Assembly (NCBI RefSeq): GCF_017654505.1
Contig: NC_054542.1
Location: 868,001 to 932,000 of the forward strand
Direction of reading: 5' to 3'
Source of the DNA: Polyodon spathula
Taxonomy: Eukaryota > Chordata > Actinopteri > Acipenseriformes > Polyodontidae
Length of the DNA: 64,000 nt
The position numbers and the translations under genes are program-made. Below the pieces are notes generated by a model. It searched no databases, was not told the DNA's origin, and saw only the letters and a program-made list of their open reading frames with translations. Positions within the stretch are counted from its first letter, which is position 1. Each line of letters opens with the position of its first letter. This document shows, in pieces, positions 48,908 to 60,000 of the stretch.

Positions 48908-49375
48908 ATGTCTGGATTCCATGCGTGTACCAGTTGCAAGACCAAGCTGCCTGCAAAGGATGGTCACATGGAGTGCATTGTATGCCTTGGGCCCAAGCAT
49001 ACGCAGAAGGCTTTGACAGACATCACTTTGTATGATACCTGTGCATCGTTCAAGAAACGTACTCTCGAGAACCGAGTAGCACGTCACTGTAGGGAACGAT
49101 CCCTCACGCCTGCGCAGCGCTCAGCATTGCCGCGCATCCCCAGGGAAGCTGGCCCCTCTTCTCGTCGTCCTGTCCAGGCAGTGGGTAGGAGTCGGGCAAG
49201 GAAGAGCACTACCTCTCGTTCCTTGTCTTCCTATAGTTCCTCCTCACCTCCTCACCTCCCCCCCTCCAAAGTGGAGGAGGAAGAAAGCCCACCAATCACG
49301 TTCGGCAGGCAGGGAACAGCGAGAAAATGTGGGAGGCAGTTTCAAGCCTGCAAGCAATCCTTGCAGAGCTGCTGA
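48908..49375 (+). pseudogene. DIRS Gag N-terminal part
   Basis: Starting at ATG 48908 the frame reads MSGFHACTSCKTKLPAKDGH then MECIVCLGPKHTQKALTD, with paired CxxC motifs. This is the cysteine-rich N-terminus typical of DIRS Gag proteins. It is followed by an Arg/Ser-rich linker (residues about 50-125) and an acidic patch. The frame stops at 49375, well short of a full Gag, and the rest continues in other frames. The in-frame ATG at 48863 is less likely because the conserved part begins at 48908. Confidence 0.7.
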
Positions 49376-49586
49376 AAGAGTGCTCAGCTACACCGTCACT
49401 GCCGGTAGTGTCACCAATTGCAGACAGTAACTGATGAGATAGATGACATGCTTTCAAATCATTGCCTCAGAGGTGGAGGATGACTAGCTGGTTCTCCCCT
49501 CTGACATGCGAAGTCTGACATGCTTGTGGCACAGCTCCCGTTTTTGGCTGAGATTATGCCCTTAATGGCAGTGGGAAACTGCAATT

Positions 49587-50228
49587 TTGCAGGTGCCCTG
49601 GCCTGGAGCACAAACTGAAAGGCGCTCTATTTATGATGAGCAGCCGACACTTCTCCCTGCTGCCCCTCTGGTCCACTTCCTGTACGAATTACAGTCCACC
49701 TGGGAACACCGGGCCACGGCCGTGGCAGTTTCCCGTTCAATGGACTTGCTGAACGGGATTTCTGAGGCGGACAAGCTGGGTCTTACCCACTTTCCACAAG
49801 TAGAGGCCCCCACTGCTGCACTGGTTCAGCCTGCTAACTTGTCCTTATTTTCCAAGGACGCAGCATGCCCGAACAAGCAATGAGGAGTGACTGAGGTCAT
49901 TCTAAAGAAAGTCTACACAGCTGTCACTTTCTCTGCTAGACTGGGAAGATACAACAGCATTCTTTTAGCTTAACAAGTTCATCTTATCGGGGACATTGCT
50001 GAGACCCACAAGCCTTCGTCTCTTCAGTTAGATGAGTTACGCTTGATTTCACGGAACCTGCTCAGGCTGTCCAAGCTTAGTGGGCATGCAATAGGCAGGA
50101 ACCTGGCAGCATTAGTGGCTGCACACAGACAGCTTTGGCTTTCCCAGGCACGAGTGCTGGATGGAGATAACACAGTTTTGTGTTGGACGCTCCCGTCACC
50201 CTGGGTCACACTTTTGGTCCGGCGGTAG
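49587..50228 (+). pseudogene. DIRS Gag C-terminal part, frame-broken
   Basis: Frame 49587-49883 reads LVHFLYELQSTWEHRAT, SEADKLGLTHFPQVEAPTAA and FSKDAACPNKQ. Frame 50043-50228 reads NLLRLSKLSGHAIGRNLAAL then VAAHRQLWLSQARVLD. Both match the conserved C-terminal half of DIRS Gag, in order, separated by a frameshift and an in-frame stop. Confidence 0.7.
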
Positions 50229-50339
50229 ACGAAATGATACAGCAGTCACAGTGTGTAAGGGAATCCACCAAGGAGTTGGTGCGCCTTCTGCCAAAGCACC
50301 CACCGCCACCGTGCAAGCCTGCAGCACAGTAACAACCTA

Positions 50340-51200
50340 GGCCACTCAGAGGCATCAGAGTCCTCACACTATCTGGATGACTGGCTATTCTGTGCAGGGT
50401 CTCCACCACTAGCGCACAAACACACAGAACTCGTCACCAATCACTTACATCTGTTAGGTCTGAAAGTGAACGATGCAAAGAGTTGACTAGCTCCCGCAAA
50501 GCCAGTCACCTACTTAGGAGTGCGTTTGGGCTCAGAGCTGTCGGAGAACAGAGTGGAGAGAGTAACCGACTGCCTCGAGTTGCTTCAACTCAGCAGGGTT
50601 CTTCCAGCAGTGGTTTTCCAGAGGCTTCTGGGATTGATGGCAGCAGCATCGAATACCCTCCCACTGGGTCTTCTACATATGCATGGTTCGTCAACCGGTG
50701 TTAAACCGCAACAAGCTTGTGACAGTGTCAAATCATTGTCTACAGGCACTCTCCTGGCGGAAACAGCCATCTCAACCACGCTTAGGAGTAGCACTGGGCA
50801 GAGTCACCATGACAGAGGCCAACACCACAGACGCGGCCAACTTTGGGGTTGGGCCGGAGTATGCAAAGTGCATGGCAACCTCCGTGGGAGGGTCGCCACA
50901 GCAATGTTTTGGAACTGCAGGCAGTTTACCTGTCACTGATTCAGGGGAGAGACGTGCTTGTTCGCATGGAAAATACAACAGTGGTGTCCTAAATAAACCA
51001 CCAAGGTGGCTTGCAATCGCCCAGTCTGGACCGCGTGGCCCACAAGCTTCTGCGATGGGCAGAAATGAACCTGTTATTACTCCGGGCTCCAACTGGGTTG
51101 CGGACCTTGTCTCACTGAGGTCCCCAGCGGTACAGAGTGGAGCCTCTTGTGGGAGAGATTCGAGACAGAGGAGGTGGATCTTTTAGCCTCTTGGGAGTCG
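50340..51200 (+). pseudogene. DIRS reverse transcriptase C-terminal half and RNase H
   Basis: Starting near 50356 one frame gives SHYLDDWLFCAGSPPLAHKH, with the reverse transcriptase catalytic YLDD, then LLGLKVNDAKS. Frame 50520-50939 continues with VTYLGVRLGSE-like residues and LPAVVFQRLLGLMAA. RNase H-like text (TTDAANFGVG, near 50827) and GRDVLVRMENTTVVS and INHQGG (50948-51008) follow in alternating frames. The fingers half of the polymerase is absent: Gag text runs directly into this point. Confidence 0.75.
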
Positions 51201-51539
51201 ACACATTGTCCCCTATGGTTCTCCATACACAGAGAAGGAGGACCTCTGGGGATAGACACAATGGCACACCTGTGGCCCACACGTCTTTGTGCGTTCCTGC
51301 CGCCTGGGCTGCTCCTGCTCTGTTTGGAGAAAATCAGATCAGACCAGACCAGACCAGGCCAGGGTGCTCCTAATAGCCCCTCTCTGGCCCAGGAGAGTCC
51401 GATTCTCCTCTCTGATGCAGCTCCTGAACAGCCAGCCATGGGAACTGCTGATGCGTCACAACCTGCTCAGTCAGGCGTGGGCCACTCTGTGGCACCCCAG
51501 CCCATCGAGCCTGCAGCTCTGGGCTTGGCCCCTGAATGG

Positions 51540-51890
51540 TTGCATTTGAGCAGTCTGGGGCATTCAAACATCGTGACTGACATCTTACAAAATGTTAGGG
51601 CAGCCTCTACTCGTTCCCAATATGGGTACAAGTGGGTCATGTTCCAGATGTGGCGTTTGGCTCGTGGGTTCGAACCCACGATATGCCCTATGGCAGTTAT
51701 ACTGCAATTTTTACAGGACCTTTTTGACGCATTCATCTGAGCTCAAATTTTTGTCTTTCAAGACAGCTTTCTTGCTTTCGATCACCTCCGGTAAGCTGGT
51801 GAGTGAAATGCAAGCATTTTCAATTGCGAAAGCTTGTCTAATTTTTTCCAGAGGCCAGAACGAAGGTCACCCTTCATACTAACCCAGTAA
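51540..51890 (+). pseudogene. DIRS tyrosine recombinase, N-terminal part only
   Basis: The end of frame 51147-51740 reads VTDILQNVRAASTRSQYGYK then WVMFQMWRLA and CPMAVILQFLQDLF, the core-binding part of a DIRS tyrosine recombinase. Shifted by a frame, ELKFLSFKTAFLLSITSGKL follows (the LKTALLLALTS-type motif). The downstream catalytic residues are missing because the right inverted repeat begins at about 51886. Confidence 0.7.
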
Positions 51891-52074
51891 TCAGCATGAC
51901 TGCAAAAAGAAAATGGCATTGATGGAAGGGCGCGCAGCTATTTTATGGTTGCGAGGCAGAGCCGCAGCAGCACCAACCTGCTCTAGCGAGAGTCTTTGGT
52001 ATAGAGTTTTCAGTTCGGGTATCTTAAAGGGAAACACCCATTTGTAATGGTTAACATACCTATTTCAGGGAACC
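51886..52074 (-). repeat. DIRS right inverted terminal repeat
   Basis: Inverted partner of 47845-48034. The outermost 25 bases or so are less alike than the inner part. Confidence 0.9.
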
Positions 52075-52311
52075 AGGGTTATGATAATAACTTAAAGTTA
52101 TTGCTTTTTCTGACTGTTGCAGCAGTTTCTTCTCTTCCAATTACCCATTGATCCTGATTGAGTTTGAAAAAATGTATAGCCCTACACCACTTCTGTTAAA
52201 AAACAAAACAACATTATGCAAAAGAGCAAGCTCAGATTGAACATGCTGGCCGATACATGCCACAGCTATCACTGACATTTTTAACTGAAACAAATCCCAT
52301 GATCCACTTAC

Positions 52312-52365
52312 CATAGCAGCCTTTAGAGAGGAGCTATCCATGCTGGGAATGTTTGCTAAAGGCCC
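52312..52365 (-). CDS. COG6: COG6 exon, 54 bases
   Basis: Eighteen codons reading GPLANIPSMDSSSLKAAM in phase 0, between a CTTTAG acceptor and a GTAAGTGG donor. It matches the corresponding short exon of vertebrate COG6 (GSLAN.P..DS..LKAAM), and the next exon begins VQFDRYL as expected. Confidence 0.93.
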
Positions 52366-53130
52366 CTAAAGGAGAGTATCAAAAGAAAACAATAAAAATG
52401 CAGAATAGTAATCACAACAAAACACTGTAATAAACATACAGAAGATTGTTGATGTCACTTGAAACACTGCCGCTTTCCACTATTTTTAGAACGCTGTTTG
52501 GTTCTAAAACATAAAAACACATTTTGTAGACTTAGGCAGACTTTCTTTTTAGTTGCTCACGCTTGTGAATCATCTACTTAACATATAAAATAAAAAGGTG
52601 GTTTGTTTATTATATGTAAGACAAAAATAGATCCATATGTGTATTACAAGAAAACAGATAATAAACTGCTTTAGACAGACTGCCATAACACTGAAGCAGA
52701 TGTCTTCATAGTTGAAAGACAAAAACAAGAGAGATGTCACTACAACATAAAATTAAATGACAGCAACCAACCTAAAATGACCTGTAGGTCAGGGCAGTGA
52801 AACACACATTTATATTGTCTCGAGATAGATTCTGAATACTTTTGAAACGTGGTATATGGACAAAATGTACCTTGAATTATTTTCAAGGCTAATCTTGAGG
52901 GGGACATTAGTGAAGGAGGGCACTATAGTTCACTTTCCTACCATTGCCAAGATGTTTCAAAAACTTAGAAAAAGAAATGTGGTCAAGATTCAGAGGACAA
53001 TATGCCAAGACACTGACAGCATGTGAAGGTCACTTACTCCAGATAATAATTCAGAAAGAGAACAACACTAATGCTATAATTAGACATTTGAGCCTGTGAT
53101 CAAAAACAAAGAATCAAACAGTGCTGCGCA

Positions 53131-53175
53131 TTAACCTTGATGAAGGCATTGGGTGAAACGTTGGGCCTACTTAGC
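53131..53175 (+). ncRNA. Hammerhead-like motif, weak (possible Penelope-like remnant)
   Basis: TTGATGA (53137-53143), an 11-base spacer and GAAAC (53155-53159) resemble the CUGAUGA...GAAAC core of the hammerhead ribozymes carried by Penelope-like elements, as does the downstream GTTGGGC. Helix II would be badly paired, and I cannot identify a cleavage-site strand. If real it is a degraded remnant. Confidence 0.25.
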
Positions 53176-53725
53176 TAATGGATGTACCTCAGTGTAGTGA
53201 GGTAGCCTCCCCCAGCACTTTATAATGTTCTTCTGTGTATGTGGGAGTAGCTTCTTGCACAGTTTAATACAATTTGGGTCAACTGTTAAGCCTTTAATAG
53301 TTCCCAGTGAGGTGTGACTCTACAAACAGCCTAAGGCAAAAAAAATAAATGCTCAGCCTTATGCAAGAAAACAGAAAATAAGTTATGCAACAAATTGTGA
53401 AGCATCTAAAAGTAAGACATCATGACAGTGCAAATTATATATATATATATCCCCTAACCATTTCAGAAAACATTGCAAAACCAGAATAAAACTGTCAGAG
53501 TCCAACATTGATAAATCAAAACAGCCCTAAGCTCGCTGCAGTTATCCTGTTGCTGGGGAAACAAACATGAAAGAAGATTACTCAAGTACCCATTTAGTTG
53601 TGTGACTGTTAATAGAGCCACAGCTGTGAAACACTAATATTAACTCCCATAGGCAATTTCTGTTCTGAAAACAATATTGTACTTCTCACCACATGCGTGG
53701 GAAATGGCGAAAAATAGAGACTGCT

Positions 53726-53886
53726 ACATTGTACTACGTCTATAGAGAAAACCCAGTGATAACACCTCATCTTTACATTGTACTGCACCTTTACAGAAAA
53801 CCCAGTGATAACACCTCATCTTTACATTGTACTGCACCTTTACAGAAAACCCAGCGATGACACCTCGTCTTTAAATTGTACTGCAC
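53726..53886 (+). repeat. 49-base tandem repeat, about 3.3 copies
   Basis: The unit is ACATTGTACTGCACCTTTAC then AGAAAACCCAGTGATAACAC and CTCATCTTT. The middle copies are nearly identical and the outer ones diverged. The array ends where the LTR begins. Confidence 0.9.
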
Positions 53887-54612
53887 TGTGATAGTGATGG
53901 CTGCAGGGGTGACGTCAGACCAGAAAGGAACACACACAAGCAGGTACTGGCAAGGGCAAAACTGAAACGCTACGGTGTTCAGCTTTATTTTAAAATAATT
54001 TAGTCGTCGCCACTTTTTTACCCAGATTTTCTCCCCAATTTGGAATGCCCGATTATTATCTGTATTCTTAGCTCACCACTCGCAACCCCCCAGCCGACTC
54101 AGGAAACGGCGGCTGGAGCACGAGTCCTCCGAAATGTGCTCCTGCCAAGCCATCATTTTTCGCACTGTGGATCCACAACGAAGCACCAGACCTATAGTGC
54201 CAGAGGACAACACAGATCTGGCAGCTCCACTGCAGAACCACAGGGGTCGCTGATGCGCGGCGAGCCATGGATTCCCCTGCCGACCTAGGCCCTCCCTACC
54301 CGGGCAGCGCTCGGCCAAATGAGCGCCGCCCCTAGGAACTCCCGGTCACAAACTTGCGATCTCCAGGCTATAGGGCACATCCTGCACTCCGCGCGGAGCG
54401 CCTTTCCTGAATGTGCCACTCGGCAGCCCCCTGGTGTTCAGCTTTTATTAAATATTAAAACAAAGATTTAAAGAAACACCAAACAAAAGGGCACGTTGGC
54501 CAAACAAACAATAACAAGTATCGTGTTGGTTTATTAACCAGCACTTTTAGCAATTGTTATTTTTCTATGTTTACTTATTACCTCCTCTCTACACTCATTC
54601 TCCACTCTGAAC
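53887..54612 (-). mobile_element. Old LTR of the 22 kb family, split by a SINE
   Basis: With the SINE and one target duplication removed, about 267 bases remain. On the minus strand they read GTTCAGAGTGGAGAATGAG, AGGAGGTAATAAG, AATAAAAGCTGAACACC and TTTCTGGTCTGACGTCACC, the same order as the LTRs at 14977 and 22021/24323. No partner LTR is nearby. The divergence suggests an older insertion. Confidence 0.7.
53990..54432 (-). mobile_element. SINE, tRNA-like head, nested in the LTR
   Basis: About 443 bases, minus orientation. The 5' head GGCTGCCGAGTGGCACATTC resembles the A box of tRNA-Ser/Leu-type promoters. The central part is GC-rich and the 3' end is A/T-rich. It is bounded by a target-site duplication: GGTGTTCAGCTTTATT at 53974-53989 and GGTGTTCAGCTTTTATT at 54433-54449. 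This sequence is part of the host LTR, so the order of insertion is certain. I cannot name the SINE family. Open frames inside it are not genes. Confidence 0.8.
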
Positions 54613-56266
54613 CCCCTTCACCGTGGAGCCCAAGCTCTGTTGCTAACCCTTCGCAAGTGTGCCTAAAATTGAAACCTTCACTGAAGATGTATTTATTTTA
54701 ATAGCTGTGCAATAAGGATGAACCAAGCTGAAATCCTAGGTTCCTTTTATTTGATTCTACAGCATGGGTTACATAACTAATACAAGGAAATGCCATTGCT
54801 GTAAACTCAATAAAATTAAAAAGTAGACCATCATGACCACTGTCATCATCATCATCCACTGTATGCACATGTAAAAATGTACGTTACATACAGACTGATG
54901 CCTTCATATACCCCCAGCCTCTGACACAACCAATGTTGTCTCTGTCTCTCTCTGTGGACAGACACTCAATTTAACCCCTTATTCTGATGCTGAAGAATGC
55001 TGTTCACAAACGTCATCCTAACTGGACAAGTGGTTCTGTAGATATACTGTGTGTAAATATTTAAGTGTGATATACAGACAAAGTGATAGATGACAGAGAA
55101 CCTCTACATTATTTTCATTACCTTGGTACATAAAAAAGTCCTATTGTAGTCATATAAAAATTAAAAAAAAGATATTAATTCCCGATACAGTTTCTGCATA
55201 AAATGTGGACTCTGTAATCTAAATCATTCAACAAATGTATTCAAGTCAGACCCCGGAATGTTTCTGCAGAATGCTTTTATCTCAAGGACAGCAAATTAAT
55301 TGAAACACCCCCAAATGATCATGGACAATATTTCATTGTTGACAGAATACAGCACTATAAGTTTCCTTCAGTTCTGGCTCTAATATGCATGCTTGCTGGC
55401 ATCATACAGCTGGAACCTAGTGATGGGAATATTCAGTTTAGATGCAAACCTAAATCTAAATATCCCAGTAAAAAATTATGTGAAGGGCCCAGTTTTTTAT
55501 TTAAAAGTCAGACTAACAAAGACTGGGCAGCATCTCCTGCAGGAATATATGGCAAAAGCACATGACCGGAGCAGAAAAAAACATGATCAGACAACCCTGT
55601 CCTCCAAAGAGACAAATATGAAAAAAAGAGAAAGAAATGAATAGAGAAACTAAAAGGATTCTGTCTTGGACAATTATATAATCGCAGGTCTTAGGTGTTT
55701 AAAACTCCGGTATTACAAAAACAGAATTTCTTATCAGAACGTAGGACTTCTTGAATATATGGATACGCTAACAGTGAGAGACTTAGCAACACACATTACC
55801 CTTTTCTAATCCTACAGCAGTTCAAGTTCAATCAGCCTACCTTCTCATTAACATAAATGAAACATTTCTCATTCTTTTACAGCAGAGATGCTGTTAAAGT
55901 TTTTGAAACAAAACATTTACAAGATTTTTGTAAGAAACATACATATCTAAATAAAAAACTGGTTATGTGTTTATTTTTCTTCTAAAAATAGGAGAGTTGT
56001 GGAAAGGTGATATTACTGTATTAATGTGTGATTAATGGATGTGGCTCAAGCTGGAGGTTTCCATGGCAACTACAGTTTTAGACTTGGGCTGCACAGGAAT
56101 ATATAGAGCGCAAAGCTGTACAAATAAATAAACCGCTGCTATTTAAAATAGAAGCTTGTTAAATTAGGTTATGGGGTGGAGTCTTCAGCTAAAGCACCTA
56201 AAAAGCAAACTGTATCACCAATTAATGGTCACCTAACTAGTATTAAGGTCTCGCGAACATACTCAC

Positions 56267-56374
56267 CTGTTCGGGTTTGTGCTGCTGCACACAGCTGTAT
56301 ATATAGCTCAAGCCTGACTTTGTCAGCACATAGGAAGCTTGGTCATTTATTAAAGTGTCTAGATGGGCTTCAAT
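56267..56374 (-). CDS. COG6: COG6 exon, 108 bases
   Basis: Thirty-six codons in phase 0: [20 protein letters not shown] then [16 protein letters not shown]. The acceptor is TTTACAG and the donor GTGAGT. It matches vertebrate COG6 ([31 protein letters not shown]). Confidence 0.95.
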
Positions 56375-56620
56375 CTGTAAACCAAAAAGTAGATAATTAG
56401 AAAAACTATTTACCTCTTAAAATGCTTTCCATTATAATCCTCTAAAAGCGACAGCAAGAAAAACATTTCTACCAGGTGTAGGGACAGACCTTTAAGCTAC
56501 AAGCCAATGACCTAGAGCGACTGCAAATGAAACTACATATAGAAACAACCTAGCAGCATGAAAGTGGCTCATTGAAAGCGCGTCTTTATCATATACAGTA
56601 TCCTGCAGCTAAACTTTTAC

Positions 56621-56788
56621 CTGGAACTCCAGCATTTCCAGCCTTTTGTCTGTAAACTCAAAGAGTGCAAGTGTGGTCTTCATCATGTAGAGGGAGTTTA
56701 CCATATAGGTGGCCATATCCACTGTACCCAGGTTGCTGGCAGAAACAGTGCAAAGCTGTAACAGTGGGTCAAGGATACAGGACAGGAC
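56621..56788 (-). CDS. COG6: COG6 exon, 168 bases
   Basis: Fifty-six codons in phase 0, beginning [20 protein letters not shown] and ending [14 protein letters not shown]. The acceptor is TTTTGTAG and the donor GTAAAAG. It matches the helical C-terminal region of vertebrate COG6, including [36 protein letters not shown] and RLEML.FQ. The flanking introns are short (246 and 148 bases). Confidence 0.96.
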
Positions 56789-56936
56789 CTACAAAATATT
56801 TTAGATATATGATTAACAAATGTTATAGTTTAAGCATCATGATTACCACGCACACATTTTTGTTTTTAATGCATTTCCCTATAACTGAATTGTGAGATCT
56901 TCTGTACAAAAAACACAAAATCAAGAGAAGAGTTAC

Positions 56937-57068
56937 CTGTGCAAAGTCAGCCTGTCTTGCATCCAGTGGCACTACTGAAGAATCATGGGATGCCAGCACC
57001 TCACGTAGTAAAGACAGGGTTTGGTTTAAAGATGATGTTGGTCCCAGGTCTGGGGGTGGGAGTTCAAT
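56937..57068 (-). CDS. COG6: COG6 exon, 132 bases, first one in the window
   Basis: Forty-four codons in phase 0, from [20 protein letters not shown] to [15 protein letters not shown]. The acceptor is TTCATGCAG and the donor GTAACT. The run [20 protein letters not shown] is a hallmark of COG6. With the five exons downstream it gives the last 229 residues of a protein that is about 657 residues in human. I looked for the preceding exon up to 64000 and found none, so the intron 5' of this exon exceeds 6.9 kb and the gene start lies outside the window. Confidence 0.97.
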
Positions 57069-60000
57069 CTGCATGAAAAACAAAGATGGTATATCTATGC
57101 AAAATAGAAGCCCACTAGATCTGGAAGCTGATTGGCTGGTCGCACTTAATCGTTTTCTAATATAATTTAATTAATATAATTGATATACAGAAATTATTTA
57201 CTTAATACACATTTTAATCAACACTTATTATACTTATGAATAAACTGATGTTCATTTATTCAAATTTAAAAAAAATTAAAACAAATATTTTCTTACTCTT
57301 CACTGGTACTATCTCTTGTGTGTAGTGATATTTACTGTTATTGGAAATATTTATTTTTTATTTGCCGTTCGTTAAAAAAGTAAATAATCTAATCATTTTA
57401 TAATCGTTTTATAATAGCATTAACACACTCCAGGGGGCCTTATAATGCCTTAACCACTCAGCTGCTTATCTCACGATTTCCACGTGGCGTGCATGCAAGT
57501 CCAAATGTGAGAATAGCATGCAAGCGCTTACGCATCTGCAAAGTTAACATTTCTAAAAAGTGATATGCCTGCACAAGTATTATAATGTTATTATAATGCT
57601 GGCATTGGGAAAAAAAAAAAGTTGGTGTTTGCTGCACCAATTACATTTCAAGCACACCATCTTTAATTATCCTTGTATAGCTTCTGTTTTAAAAGTATTT
57701 CTTACGTTGAAAAAAAAAACTTGATCCCAATGCAAAAAGTAAAGGCTGCACACTGAGGCTGTCTTGTCTGCCTTTGAACTGGGTAACGTATCCCTCTCCC
57801 AAAAATGAAATAGCACTGATCACCGCTGCTGTTCAGGACTGCTCTGAACAACTTCAAATAAATCAAGAAAACTAAACTGAAAACGTAAATATCCATAAAA
57901 TGTACAAAGCAAAGATACCATCAACTGTAATTACATTACTGCTTGGGCAACACACATTGAAATGGAAACTTTTTTTTGTTTTTTGTTTTTCTAGACTGGT
58001 TTTAAAATAAGAACTTTTATAACAATAAACAACATTGTGGACATAAAAAGCTAAATATTCTACAATGTACTGTTTATCCGGTAAGCAATTAAATATTTAG
58101 GCAGATTTGTTGTACAGTGCACTCTGTTTTAAGATTCTTGTTTATTTGATTCTTATAAGCGTTTGATTCTTAAAATATGATTAAAATTAGCAAAAGCGCC
58201 TATGCAGATCAGCAGTTTAAATACAGTATACAAATGTCAATGGTGCTCAATCACTGAGGACAATATATCAAAACAAGTCCTTGTGTGTAAGCAACTTGAT
58301 ATATGATCATGACTCAGGCTGCTGAATCCTATTTTACTACAGTATACTTGAGAAGCGATCACCTCGTGAGGGTGCCTAGTTTAACTGCCATGTGGTGTTA
58401 CATGTAATGGCATTTGATTTAAAATGACAGTACAGTATTTTAATGTCATGACTACCACTGCATTTAAGCATCTGTGGCTTGATTTTTTTCAGTTGTGATG
58501 CAAATCTCAGTTTTTCACTAGGCCTCTCCTTCCTTCCCACTGTGCCGCTATGCAATTCCCCTTCCTCTACATGCATATCACACAATAGCAGTGCTGTACT
58601 CAGTAAGTATTCAATGAATGTGTACTCACTTTATTAAAACAAATGTTCACAAACAGAGAACACAAAAAATACCTGTACAAAGCAGTCACACGTCTTTCTT
58701 TTTCCTGTCATGTCGACACATGTAAGCTGCATGACTTGCTTTTTTTCTACTGGGAGTCACTGCAGACCAGGGATTATATTGCACACGCTGTGTACAGTAT
58801 TGTATTACATGCAGTCAGTTTGCCCTGAAATGATTCTTCTAAGCGAACTGCTTGATTCTTACAAAGCGGAATATTTTAGCATGGCTAGTATAGGAATGAT
58901 TTGGTCCCAGTGGTTTTGATCACTATATGCAGTTGATTCTTATATCAGTAATTCTTACAAACGGAGTGCATCATATATTTTTCTGCTTTATTAAACACTT
59001 TGTTTAAGCATAAAATATCTTTAAATACCTATTTTTAGACAGCCAAATGCTGTAAAATAAATAGTGAAAAAATACAGCCTTAATTATAACACACACAAGT
59101 ATATTTCAGAAATACAAGCAATAAGTATAGAGGTTGTGGCAGGACCAAGACCAAGCGAAGCAAGATGTGAGGCCCTTTTATCAAAAAGTGAGGTTTATAA
59201 AAGTTTGTGGGGGGTGTGCAGTCCCTCTGGCCCTCCCTGCTCCAGCGCCCTTGCTTCTGGTTTTGCAATACTCCACCTGATTGTTAAGCGACATGTTAAA
59301 AAATAACTTTTACGGTATATCCTGTGAAGTCCCTGCAGAATAATAGCAGCAATCTTAAGAAGCCTGTGTTCCCAGTATTATTTTTAGCTCTGCCAGAAAG
59401 TGATGCATAATGTTTTAAACTCTTCCAAATTGATTATCACCACACACTGGAGACAATTTGTTTTTTCTGCAGCAGTGAATGAAGTCGTTCTTGGCTTGTT
59501 ACCGGTATTGATTATCCACTGCACAGGCTGCACATGGATCTATACTGGGTCGTGTTCAGGAATATTTTGGCAGCAATTTGGGACTGGGAGATTGATGCTG
59601 TTTTTCATCCCAACTTCATAGGCTGTGTTCAAGCCAGGTTTTAACATTTAAACGACACAACTTCAAAAACTGTTAACTGGCTAATCGAGCTTTGTTTTTT
59701 TTTTTTTTCTTCTTTTAAAGGCAGTTTTCCATTTTTCACAATAGATAAGTCCAGTAAAACATGATTTATTTATAACATAAAAGCACTGCAGTGAATGTCT
59801 CGCTGCTAAGGTTTCCGTTCTCAGTGGCTAGTATTCTGGATTATTATGCAGTAGGCTATACCAGGAGAATTCACATGTGTTTTTGCCTTTAAATATATTG
59901 ATGCCACCAAGATTATTTACCTTTTCCACACTAGAATCTTCAATGTTAAACTTACATTTAGAAGCGGTTTGTCTAAAGTTTCTAAATGGTGGTCTGTCTT

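Larger units (their letters stand above)
47845..52074 (+). mobile_element. DIRS-1-like tyrosine-recombinase retrotransposon, degenerate
   Basis: About 4.2 kb with long inverted ends (47845-48034 and 51886-52074), the terminal arrangement of DIRS-type elements. In plus-strand order it carries a Gag region (48908-50230), the C-terminal half of a reverse transcriptase with YLDDWLF near 50370, RNase H-like sequence (about 50810-51200) and the N-terminal part of a tyrosine recombinase (about 51540-51890). Frameshifts and stops are frequent, the first half of the reverse transcriptase is missing, and the recombinase lacks its catalytic R-H-R-Y part. It cannot move by itself. It sits in a COG6 intron in antisense. 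Confidence 0.85.
47644..52311. other. COG6 intron holding a DIRS-type retroelement
   Basis: 4668 bases. It begins, in gene sense, close to the DIRS right inverted repeat and contains the entire element antisense to COG6, plus an (AAT)n run at 47772-47844. Beyond the element I see nothing. Confidence 0.85.
52366..56266. other. COG6 intron with a tandem repeat, LTR relic and SINE
   Basis: 3901 bases. It holds a possible Penelope-like fragment near 53100-53260, the 49-base tandem repeat at 53726-53886, and the SINE-interrupted LTR at 53887-54612. The remainder (52366-53090 and 54613-56266) shows nothing recognisable. Confidence 0.8.

Noticed and set aside
51663..51680. tRNA T-arm-like palindrome CGTGGGTTCGAACCCACG
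   Set aside because: It contains a perfect B-box-like core, but it lies inside the DIRS recombinase coding text (ARGFEPTICPM) with no A box or acceptor stem around it.
54040..54318. Open frames in a GC-rich stretch with CpG-like content
   Set aside because: They lie entirely within the SINE bounded by a target duplication, so this is neither a gene nor a CpG island.
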